A stretch of DNA of 5,544 bases from an uncultured Solobacterium sp. (GTDB lineage Bacteria > Bacillota_I > Bacilli_A > Erysipelotrichales > Erysipelotrichaceae). The DNA lies in assembly GCA_905194705.1 (NCBI GenBank), contig CAJJTI010000128.1, forward strand, positions 1-5,544, in the 5' to 3' direction. The notes beneath the pieces were generated by a model that did no database searches, had not been told where the DNA came from, and worked only from the letters and a program-made list of their open reading frames with translations. Made by a program: the position numbers and the translations under genes. Shown here in pieces: positions 1 through 5,544 of this stretch. Position 1 is the first letter of the stretch, and each line of letters begins with the position of its first letter.

Positions 1-1077
1 AAAGATGAAATAACTGAAATACGCAAACAGAAGTTAGCTAATACATTATTAAAGAATAATTATTATTCACCTTATTTAGCTTCCTGTATTAAAGATGGTA
101 CATTAAACACTGATTATTTATCTTTATATACCGTTATTTCAAGTGAAGGCAGTCTAAGTGAAAAAGACTTTCTTCTATATAACCGTTTATTAGATCGTGG
201 TTATGTAGAAGAACAAATATTAAATTTATTCAAGAATTTATATTATTACGAAATGACACCGCTATTAGTATTTGATTATCAATATGATGAAAAACCATAT
301 ATTGATGACTGCTTAAGTCATCGTGATACAAATTCTACTTCTCACTTTGAACTAACAGGAGATTATTATACAGAGTACGGTAAACCACTACCAGTAGATG
401 ATCCAACGAATATCAACATGTTAGTTAACAAGTCATACTACTTAGACAGTTCTTATGTTCCTGAAAATATTACAGAGCTATCGAATTATTATGGAGCAAG
501 TGGTAGAAGTTTAGCTAAAGTAGCAGCTGATGCCTTAGCAAAATGGTGTGATGCCGGTAGAAGTGTTGGCGTTTTGTTCTATGCAACAAGTGCCTATCGT
601 CCTTATGAAGACCAGCAAAAAATATATAACAATATGGTTTCTTCTTCAGGACAGGCAAGTGCTGATGCTTTAAGTGCTAGACCTGGATACTCTGAACATC
701 AGACTGGTTTAACGGTTGATATTGCCGCAACAAATGAAGAAAGTAAGAACTTTGCAGAAACAAATGCTTACTTATGGACAAGTACTAACTCACCTACTTA
801 TGGTTGGATTCTAAGATATCCACAAGGTAAGGAACAAATTACAGGTTATGATTTTGAACCATGGCACTATCGTTATATTGGTAAAGCTTTAGCTGAAGCA
901 GTAAGTGAATCAAAATTAACATATGATGAATTCTATGCTCTATATTTAAAACCTTGGGATAATGAAGAAAATAAACCAAGCAATGATATCTTAAACGCTA
1001 CAAATTATCACGCAAATAGTCATGCCTCACCTAGCCCTGCTTCTACAAGTCCAAGTGAGACAACAAAAGGGGAATAA
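1..1077 (+). CDS. M15 family D-alanyl-D-alanine carboxypeptidase (VanY-like), 5' end missing
   Basis: Frame 1 is open from the first base to TAA at 1075-1077, giving 358 visible codons, so the true start lies left of the window. The ATG at 253 is an internal methionine (codon 85), because sense coding continues upstream of it. The C-terminal half is a VanY/M15B peptidase domain: SAYRPYEDQ (codons 197-205) supplies the substrate-binding Arg, SEHQTGLTVD (231-240) supplies zinc ligands His233 and Asp240, and EPWHYRYIG (286-294) supplies the catalytic Glu286 and third zinc ligand His289. This family trims the terminal D-Ala from peptidoglycan stem peptides outside the membrane; the anchor or signal sequence would be in the missing N-terminus. 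Upstream of the domain is a Tyr/Leu-rich, probably helical region. The tail from about codon 325 is rich in Ser, Thr, Pro and Asn and looks disordered. Family assignment is firm; exact substrate (penta- or tetrapeptide) cannot be told. Confidence 0.93.
   Translation, partial: KDEITEIRKQKLANTLLKNNYYSPYLASCIKDGTLNTDYLSLYTVISSEGSLSEKDFLLYNRLLDRGYVEEQILNLFKNLYYYEMTPLLVFDYQYDEKPYIDDCLSHRDTNSTSHFELTGDYYTEYGKPLPVDDPTNINMLVNKSYYLDSSYVPENITELSNYYGASGRSLAKVAADALAKWCDAGRSVGVLFYATSAYRPYEDQQKIYNNMVSSSGQASADALSARPGYSEHQTGLTVDIAATNEESKNFAETNAYLWTSTNSPTYGWILRYPQGKEQITGYDFEPWHYRYIGKALAEAVSESKLTYDEFYALYLKPWDNEENKPSNDILNATNYHANSHASPSPASTSPSETTKGE
1069..1072 (+). promoter_or_regulatory. Shine-Dalgarno site that fixes the amidohydrolase start
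   Basis: GGGG, within AAAAGGGG at 1065-1072, lies six bases before the ATG at 1079. It sits inside the last codons of the preceding carboxypeptidase gene. It supports 1079 over an in-frame upstream ATG at 1022, which would add 19 residues of low-complexity sequence overlapping the other gene and unlike the family N-terminus. Confidence 0.75.
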
Positions 1078-1078
1078 T

Positions 1079-2362
1079 ATGAAATATATTTTAAAAAATG
1101 GCATTATTTTAGATGGCACAAAAGATATGCAGCCTGTTAGAAACAAATATATTGTTATCGATGGTAATAAAATCACGGCTATTACCGATTCAATCGATGG
1201 TTTAGAAGGATATGAAGAAATTGATTTAGGTGGCAAATATGTTTTGCCTGGTTTAATCAATATGCATGTTCATCTTCCTGCAAGTGGTAAACCTTCAAAC
1301 AAAAAGAGTGATCCTGAAAAACTGGTACACTTCTTGTTAAGTAATCCACTGACAGCAGCTATTGCCTATAATATCTGCTATAAAGCTGCTAAAACAGAAT
1401 TAATGAGTGGTGTAACAACAATTCGTACCGTTGGTGGTATCAGTAACTTTGACACAAGAATTCGTGATGAAATCATGCAGGGTAAAAAAATTGGTCCAAG
1501 AATTGTCGCTTCAAATGAAGCCGTAAGTGTTCCTGGTGGCCATATGGCTGGTTCTGTTGCTAAAGCTTGTCATACAGTAGATGAAGCAGTTAGCTTTGTA
1601 GAAAAAATAGAAGCCGATCATCCAGATTTAATTAAATTAATGATTACTGGTGGTGTCTTAGACGCAAAAGAAAAAGGTGTTCCTGGCGAATTAAAGATGC
1701 CAGTCGAAATGGTCAAGGCATGTTGCGATAAAGCTCACCAACAAGGCTTTAAAGTCGCAGCCCATGTAGAAAGTACAGAAGGTGTTCTTGTAGCTCTTAA
1801 AAATGGTGTAGATTCTATTGAACATGGTGCTAAACCAACAGATGAAATGATTGAGTTATTCAAAGAAAAAAATGCCTTTGTCTGTACTACTATTTCCCCT
1901 GCTCTACCTTTTGCATTATTTGATCAAAATGTTTCCAAGATTGATGATATTGCAAAATTCAATGGTGAAATGGTATTTAATGGCATAATTGACTGTTCCA
2001 AGGCAGCATTAGAAAATAACATTCCTGTTGCTTTAGGAAACGATGTTGGTTGTCCATATGTAACTCATTATGACTTTTGGAGAGAATTATGTTACTTTGT
2101 GAAGTTTGTTGGTGTAACACCTTCCTTTGCTTTACATACAGCAACATTAGTTAATGCTACTCTTGCTGGAATTGGTGATCAAACCGGTTCCCTTGAAGCA
2201 GGTAAAGATGCTGATATTATCGTTGTTGATGATAACCCTCTAGAAAACTTAGAAACCTTACGTAATGTAAGAATGGTATTTGCTAGAGGTAACTGTGTTA
2301 AAAAACCTGTAGTAAAGAGAATGGAAATTGTGGATAAAAACTTAGATCCATTTCTTAAATAA
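1079..2362 (+). CDS. Amidohydrolase superfamily metal-dependent hydrolase (imidazolonepropionase/Xaa-Pro dipeptidase-like)
   Basis: The protein has 427 residues, normal for the family. MKYILKNGIILDGT at the N-terminus and SLEAGKDADIIVVDDNP (371-387) near the C-terminus form the usual composite beta-sandwich around a TIM barrel. Likely metal and catalytic residues are His63 and His65 (NMHVH), Lys186 (LIKLMITGG, the position of the bridging carboxylated lysine), His229 (AAHVES), His249 (IEHG) and Asp322 (LGNDVG). This set suggests a binuclear metal centre, as in the Cc2672/Sgx9260 type of Xaa-Pro and Lys/Arg dipeptidases. No signal peptide is visible, so it is probably cytosolic. The residue before the HxH motif is Asn61 instead of the common Asp. 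The gene starts one base after the carboxypeptidase stop, so coupled translation from one mRNA is likely. The superfamily is certain; dipeptide or N-acyl amino acid hydrolysis is inference. Confidence 0.9.
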   Translation: MKYILKNGIILDGTKDMQPVRNKYIVIDGNKITAITDSIDGLEGYEEIDLGGKYVLPGLINMHVHLPASGKPSNKKSDPEKLVHFLLSNPLTAAIAYNICYKAAKTELMSGVTTIRTVGGISNFDTRIRDEIMQGKKIGPRIVASNEAVSVPGGHMAGSVAKACHTVDEAVSFVEKIEADHPDLIKLMITGGVLDAKEKGVPGELKMPVEMVKACCDKAHQQGFKVAAHVESTEGVLVALKNGVDSIEHGAKPTDEMIELFKEKNAFVCTTISPALPFALFDQNVSKIDDIAKFNGEMVFNGIIDCSKAALENNIPVALGNDVGCPYVTHYDFWRELCYFVKFVGVTPSFALHTATLVNATLAGIGDQTGSLEAGKDADIIVVDDNPLENLETLRNVRMVFARGNCVKKPVVKRMEIVDKNLDPFLK

Positions 2363-2371
2363 CAAATAGAT

Positions 2372-2845
2372 ATGAATATTAGAAAAGCAAGTACAAAAGA
2401 TATTCCTCGTATCAAAGAATTATTACAGCAGGTATTAGAAATCCATGCAAATATACGTCCAGATATTTTTATACCTGGAACAGCTAAATATACTGAAAAG
2501 GAACTTGAAGATATCCTGAGTGATGAAAATAGACCCATATATGTTGCAACAAGTAGAGAAGACACATGTATTGGCTATGCCTTCTGCATTCTAAAAAACC
2601 AACCATTCTCTAACAATATGGTACCGTTTAAATCTCTGTTTATTGATGATTTATGTGTAGATCAAAATACTAGAGGGCAACATATTGGTGAAAAACTAAT
2701 CGAACATGTAAAAGAAGAAGCGAAGAAAATGGGTTGTTATGAAGTTACTTTAAATGTATGGGCTGGTAATACTTCAGCAGAAAAGTTCTATGAAAAAATG
2801 GGATTTCAAACTAAGGAAAGACAACTTGAATATATTTTGAAGTAA
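2372..2845 (+). CDS. GNAT family N-acetyltransferase
   Basis: The 157-residue protein is a single GNAT domain, which transfers an acetyl group from acetyl-CoA to an amine. It opens with MNIRKASTKDIPRIKELL, the usual beta1-alpha1 start. IHANIRPDIF (24-33) is a motif often seen in small GNATs of this size. Core motif A follows LFIDDLCVDQ: R101-G-Q-H-I-G106 is the pyrophosphate-binding loop (Q/RxxGxG/A). NTSAEKFYEKMGF (133-145) is motif B with the conserved Tyr140. The start is nine bases after the amidohydrolase stop and has no recognisable Shine-Dalgarno site, so it may depend on ribosomes arriving from upstream. It is probably the last gene of the left operon. The substrate cannot be inferred; small-molecule amines, peptides, antibiotics or protein N-termini all remain possible. 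Confidence 0.88.
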   Translation: MNIRKASTKDIPRIKELLQQVLEIHANIRPDIFIPGTAKYTEKELEDILSDENRPIYVATSREDTCIGYAFCILKNQPFSNNMVPFKSLFIDDLCVDQNTRGQHIGEKLIEHVKEEAKKMGCYEVTLNVWAGNTSAEKFYEKMGFQTKERQLEYILK

Positions 2846-2865
2846 TTTTCGTTACAATTTCCACA

Positions 2866-2894
2866 TTGATTATAAAAATGAATTGTGCTTAAAT
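2866..2894 (+). promoter_or_regulatory. Putative sigma-A promoter for the T-box leader, trpS and gdhA
   Basis: TTGATT (2866-2871) is followed after 17 bases by TTAAAT (2889-2894). TGC directly before the -10 gives an extended -10 element. Each hexamer matches consensus at four of six positions. Transcription would start near 2901, just ahead of T-box stem I at 2910, which is where a leader promoter is expected. The region is AT-rich, so chance matches are easy; position is the stronger argument. Confidence 0.5.
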
Positions 2895-3060
2895 TAAATT
2901 GCGTTGAAAAGATGCGAAGACAGCGAAAAATCTTCTAGAAAGATAGCGGTTGATGAAAGCTATTAGATAAGTAACTGTTGGTTGGAGTCTTTGAGCATCT
3001 ATTATAAAATAGCGGCGGTCCGTTATCCCAAATTAAGTGATTTACTAATTGTAAGTAATT

Positions 3061-3088
3061 AGGGTGGTACCACGTTTAAAGCGTCCCT
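3061..3088 (+). other. T-box antiterminator
   Basis: AGGG (3061-3064) pairs with CCCT (3085-3088). A seven-base bulge TGGTACC (3065-3071) follows, then ACG (3072-3074) pairs with CGT (3082-3084) around loop 3075-3081. This is the standard T-box antiterminator architecture. Bases 3065-3068 (UGGU) are the ones expected to pair with the 3' end of uncharged tRNA-Trp. Its 3' arm is shared with the 5' arm of the terminator, so the two structures exclude each other. Confidence 0.9.
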
Positions 3089-3105
3089 TTGTGGGATGCT
3101 TTTTT
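3081..3105 (+). terminator. Intrinsic terminator of the T-box leader
   Basis: GCGTCCC (3081-3087) pairs with GGGATGC (3093-3099), with one G-T pair, around loop TTTGT, and six T follow (3100-3105). The stem can extend by AAA (3078-3080) with TTT (3100-3102). It competes with the antiterminator for bases 3082-3088 and is the OFF state of the switch. It ends 22 bases before the trpS start. Confidence 0.92.
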
Positions 3106-3112
3106 GTTTATC

Positions 3113-3118
3113 AGGAGG
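3113..3118 (+). promoter_or_regulatory. Strong Shine-Dalgarno site fixing the trpS start
   Basis: AGGAGG lies nine bases before the ATG at 3128, just downstream of the terminator T-tract. It favours 3128 over ATG 3137 (18 bases away) and over an upstream TTG at 3089 that lies inside the terminator hairpin. Confidence 0.85.
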
Positions 3119-3127
3119 AAGAAAAAA

Positions 3128-4123
3128 ATGAAAAGAATGTTAAGTGGCATTAAGCCAACAGGACAACTACACCTAGGTAGTTATATAGGAGCTTTGAAAC
3201 ATTTCGTTGAATACCAGGATGAATATGAAATGTTCGCATTTATCGCTAACTTACACTGTATTACAGTTCCACAAGATCCAAAAACATTACAGAAGAATCT
3301 AATTGATTGTGTAGCTTTATATTTAGCTTGTGGACTAGATCCTAAAAAAGCAACTATTTTCCTACAGACAGATGTTAAGGAACATGCTCAACTTGGCTAT
3401 ATTATGTGCTGTCATACATATATGGGTGAATTAAACAGAATGACACAATTCAAAGACAAACAGGCAAAAGGTGAAAAGAATTTATCTGGTGGTTTATATA
3501 CATATCCTGCATTAATGGCTGCAGATATTCTTCTATATGATGCAGATTACGTACCAGTTGGTGAAGACCAGAAACAACACGTTGAATTAACTCGTGACAT
3601 TGCCGAAAGAATGAATAACCGTTATGGTGACTTGTTTAAAGTACCTGAACCATTAATTGCTAAAGTTGGTGCGCGTATCATGTCATTAACAGATCCTAGC
3701 AAAAAGATGAGCAAATCTGATGACAATAACAAAGGTTGTGTATATTTATTAGATCCACTACCTGTCGCAAGAAAGAAAATCATGTCAGCCGTAACTGACA
3801 GTTATGCTAATGTTCACTTTGATCCTGAAAATCAACCAGGTATCTCTAACTTAATGCAAATCTTGTCTTCATTATCAAATGACAAACCATTCAGTGAAAT
3901 TGAAGAAGAATTCAAAGGAAAAGGATATGGTGATTTCAAGAGAGCAGTAGCTGATGCAGTATGTGCAAAACTTGAAGAAATTCAAACAAAATATAACGCA
4001 ATTCTAGCTTCTAATATCATCGAAACAACATTACAGGAAGGTGCTGCTAAAGCTTCTGTTATTGCAAGCAAAAAACTAGATAAAGTCCAACGTGCTATTG
4101 GCATGGAGATATTAGACAAATAA
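3128..4123 (+). CDS. trpS: Tryptophan--tRNA ligase (tryptophanyl-tRNA synthetase)
   Basis: The 331-residue protein is a typical bacterial TrpRS in length. It charges tRNA-Trp with tryptophan in the cytoplasm, using ATP. It is a class I synthetase: SGIKPTGQLHLGS (6-18) contains the HIGH-type ATP-binding signature as HLGS (15-18), and SKKMSKSDDN (191-200) contains an intact KMSKS at 193-197. The stretch YPALMAADILLYDAD (126-140) forms the tryptophan pocket, including Asp133 at the position that contacts the indole nitrogen in characterised enzymes. GEDQKQHVELTRDIAERMN (145-163) is also characteristic. The C-terminal half is the helical anticodon-binding region. The start at 3128 is set by AGGAGG. 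Expression is expected to be controlled by the Trp T-box directly upstream, an independent confirmation of identity. gdhA follows 15 bases later. Confidence 0.98.
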   Translation: MKRMLSGIKPTGQLHLGSYIGALKHFVEYQDEYEMFAFIANLHCITVPQDPKTLQKNLIDCVALYLACGLDPKKATIFLQTDVKEHAQLGYIMCCHTYMGELNRMTQFKDKQAKGEKNLSGGLYTYPALMAADILLYDADYVPVGEDQKQHVELTRDIAERMNNRYGDLFKVPEPLIAKVGARIMSLTDPSKKMSKSDDNNKGCVYLLDPLPVARKKIMSAVTDSYANVHFDPENQPGISNLMQILSSLSNDKPFSEIEEEFKGKGYGDFKRAVADAVCAKLEEIQTKYNAILASNIIETTLQEGAAKASVIASKKLDKVQRAIGMEILDK

Positions 4124-4138
4124 AAAGGAGAAAAGTCT

Positions 4139-5485
4139 ATGAACGCTTATACGCAAAGAGTATTAGAAGAAACACGTCGTAAAAATCCAAATGAAAAGGA
4201 ATACTTACAGGCAGTTGAAGAAGTACTTAATTCTTTGGATCCAGTTATTGAAAAGCATCCAGAATATGAAGAACACGCTATTCTAGAAAGACTATGTGAA
4301 CCAGAAAGATTATTTGAATTCCGTGTTGTCTATACAGATGATGCTGGTAAACCTCATGTTCATCGTGGTTACCGTATTCAATATAACGGTTCTTTAGGTC
4401 CATACAAAGGTGGTTTGCGTTTTCATCCAAGTGTTAATTTATCTATTTTAAAGTTCTTAGCTTTTGAACAGACATTCAAAAACAGTTTAACTACTTTACC
4501 TATAGGTGGAGGAAAAGGTGGATCAGATTTTGATCCTCATGGTAAAAGTGATGCGGAAATCATGCGTTTCTGCCAAGCATTTATGACTGAACTATATCGT
4601 CATATTGGACCGGATTCAGATGTTCCTGCTGGTGACATTGGTGTTGGCGGTAGAGAAATCGGCTATCTATTTGGTCAATATAGAAGATTAAGAGGTGCAT
4701 ACGAAAATGGTGTACTAACTGGTAAAGATTTAAACTTTGGTGGAAGTTTATTAAGACCAGAAGCTACAGGATATGGAGCTCTATACTATACACAAGAAGT
4801 ATTAGAAAAACTTGGTGATACTGTAAAAGGTAAAACATTTGTTCTATCAGGATATGGTAACGTTACCTGGGGTGTTGCAAAGAAAATTGCGGAACTAGGT
4901 GGTAAGGCAGTTACTTTATCAGGTCATAATGGTTATGTATATGATTCAGATGGAATTGTTACTGAAGAAAAAATCAATTACTTATTAGAAATGCGTGCCT
5001 CTAGAAACGCAAACGTTAAGATGTATGCCGATAAATTCAATTGTGAGTTTTTCCCTAATGAAAAACCATGGGGAGTAAAAGGTGATATTTGTATCCCATG
5101 TGCAACACAAAACGAAGTCAGCTTGGAAGATGCGAAAAAGATTGTTGAAAATGGCACAAAATATTATTTTGAAGCAGCTAATATGCCAACAACTTTAGAA
5201 GCTACAAATTATTTACTAGATAATAAAGTTATTGTAGGCCCTGCTAAAGCTGTAAATGCTGGTGGTGTAGCAGTTAGTGCCTTGGAAATGTCACAAAACT
5301 CAATGCGTTACAGCTGGACAAGTGAAGAAGTAGATGCAAAACTTCACGAAATTATGAAGAGTATTGTAAATAATTCTCTAGCAGCCAGTGAGAAATATGG
5401 TCTAGGCTTCGATTTAATTAAAGGTGGCAATATTGCCGGATTTGAAAAAGTCGCTGACGCTATGATTAAACAAGGTTTATTCTAG
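4139..5485 (+). CDS. gdhA: Glutamate dehydrogenase, hexameric 50-kDa type
   Basis: The 448-residue protein has normal length for small hexameric GDHs, which interconvert 2-oxoglutarate plus ammonia and glutamate with NAD(P)H. Active-site residues are present: Lys90 (GPYKGGLRF), Lys114 (FKNSL), catalytic Lys126 (PIGGGKGGSDF), Asp166 (PAGDIGVGG) and Ser380 (GGVAVSALEMSQNS). The Rossmann domain begins near residue 232 with the dinucleotide loop GYGNVTWG (238-245). From memory, long stretches such as EEKINYLLEMRAS and EKPWG resemble the NAD-dependent Clostridium symbiosum enzyme. However, coenzyme-selecting positions differ (Tyr239, His263, Asn264), so NAD or NADP use is left open. GGAG at 4127-4130, eight bases before the ATG, is a good ribosome-binding site. 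The gene lies 15 bases after trpS with no terminator between, so co-transcription and T-box control are inferred. TAG at 5483-5485 ends it. Confidence 0.97.
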   Translation: MNAYTQRVLEETRRKNPNEKEYLQAVEEVLNSLDPVIEKHPEYEEHAILERLCEPERLFEFRVVYTDDAGKPHVHRGYRIQYNGSLGPYKGGLRFHPSVNLSILKFLAFEQTFKNSLTTLPIGGGKGGSDFDPHGKSDAEIMRFCQAFMTELYRHIGPDSDVPAGDIGVGGREIGYLFGQYRRLRGAYENGVLTGKDLNFGGSLLRPEATGYGALYYTQEVLEKLGDTVKGKTFVLSGYGNVTWGVAKKIAELGGKAVTLSGHNGYVYDSDGIVTEEKINYLLEMRASRNANVKMYADKFNCEFFPNEKPWGVKGDICIPCATQNEVSLEDAKKIVENGTKYYFEAANMPTTLEATNYLLDNKVIVGPAKAVNAGGVAVSALEMSQNSMRYSWTSEEVDAKLHEIMKSIVNNSLAASEKYGLGFDLIKGGNIAGFEKVADAMIKQGLF

Positions 5486-5490
5486 TTCCT

Positions 5491-5513
5491 AAAAAAAGGT
5501 CACGTCTGTGACC
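5491..5513. terminator. Hairpin terminator after gdhA, best formed on the reverse strand
   Basis: A perfect six-base-pair stem, GGTCAC (5498-5503) with GTGACC (5508-5513), encloses loop GTCT. Seven A precede it (5491-5497). Read on the minus strand the stem is followed by seven T, a textbook intrinsic terminator. On the plus strand it lies 12 bases after the gdhA stop but is followed only by ATAAATAAT, a poor T-tract. It may serve a convergent minus-strand gene, or both directions with weaker action on gdhA. Confidence 0.7.
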
Positions 5514-5544
5514 ATAAATAATCAAAGAGTAGAGACAACATGTT

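Larger units (their letters stand above)
2910..3105 (+). promoter_or_regulatory. T-box riboswitch, tRNA-Trp responsive, leader of trpS
   Basis: This is a complete T-box leader. Stem I is closed by AGATGC (2910-2915) with GCATCT (2995-3000). Above it lies a GA/kink-turn-like element, with AGAC (2918-2921) pairing GTCT (2987-2990). The distal hairpin pairs ATAGC (2943-2947) with GCTAT (2959-2963). The specifier is read as TGG at 2983-2985, because it is followed by A and then by CTTTGAG, the usual spacing at the 3' side of stem I. Stem III is ATAGCGG (3009-3015) with CCGTTAT (3020-3026). The canonical T-box AGGGTGGTACCACG is at 3061-3074. UGG is the Trp codon and trpS follows, so specifier and gene agree. 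Uncharged tRNA-Trp should stabilise the antiterminator and permit transcription into trpS; charged tRNA should allow termination. The pairings were made by eye. Confidence 0.95.

Noticed and set aside
253..1077. ATG at 253 as the start of the carboxypeptidase
   Set aside because: The same frame is open back to base 1 with normal coding composition, and no Shine-Dalgarno site precedes 253. The gene is truncated by the window edge.
1027..1260. Reverse-strand open frame of 77 codons with a hydrophobic stretch
   Set aside because: It is antisense to the gene junction and the amidohydrolase N-terminus; no ribosome-binding site or family was seen, and the hydrophobic look comes from complementing Lys/Glu-rich codons.
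2179..2565. Reverse-strand open frame of 128 codons
   Set aside because: It lies across the 3' end of the amidohydrolase and the 5' part of the GNAT gene, both well supported. Its translation is Ser/Leu/Ile-rich with no recognisable family, as expected of an antisense shadow.
2854..2886. Inverted repeat ACAATT ... AATTGT flanking the putative -35
   Set aside because: Only six AT-rich pairs separated by 21 bases; likely by chance in this composition, so not called an operator.
3031..3060. AT-rich hairpin between T-box stem III and the antiterminator
   Set aside because: TTAC/GTAA and AATTA/TAATT pairings are possible, but variable linker helices here are ordinary in T-box leaders and it is not a separate element.
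3089..3127. N-terminal extension of TrpRS from TTG at 3089
   Set aside because: These bases form the T-box terminator hairpin and the Shine-Dalgarno site; the extra residues do not resemble TrpRS, and ATG 3128 has ideal spacing.
4031..4059. Possible internal promoter for gdhA (TTACAG in the end of trpS)
   Set aside because: At 17-base spacing the -10 position reads TTCTGT, a poor match, so no promoter is called.

Overview
This AT-rich, densely packed, almost entirely plus-strand window reads as chromosomal housekeeping DNA from a low-GC Gram-positive bacterium (Bacillota). The evidence is a T-box riboswitch, purine-rich Shine-Dalgarno sites, a VanY-type M15 carboxypeptidase, and a glutamate dehydrogenase that resembles the clostridial enzyme as I remember it. 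A gut Erysipelotrichia-like member is my guess; it rests on protein style and codon use, not on a search.

Left block (1-2845): three closely spaced plus-strand genes, probably one operon whose start lies outside the window. The first is a 5'-truncated M15 D-alanyl-D-alanine carboxypeptidase, open from base 1. The second is an amidohydrolase of the imidazolonepropionase/Xaa-Pro dipeptidase-like group that starts one base after the first gene's stop. The third is a small GNAT acetyltransferase that starts nine bases after the second. The first gene acts on peptidoglycan outside the membrane and the other two are cytosolic. A shared role in handling peptides or amino acids is possible but unproven.

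Middle (2846-3127): a 282-base leader without a protein gene. It holds a plausible promoter (about 2866-2894) and a complete T-box riboswitch (about 2910-3105). Stem I carries a UGG (Trp) specifier, followed by stem III, the T-box/antiterminator and a competing intrinsic terminator. The specifier agrees with the downstream gene, trpS.

Right block (3128-5485): trpS (tryptophanyl-tRNA synthetase) and, 15 bases later, a hexameric-type glutamate dehydrogenase. No terminator or convincing promoter separates them, so the Trp T-box may also set gdhA expression. This is the most interesting point in the window. A perfect hairpin at 5498-5513 follows gdhA. Its T-tract is on the reverse strand, which suggests a convergent gene beyond the right edge.

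I found no mobile element, CRISPR array, tRNA, rRNA or clearly novel multi-gene system.
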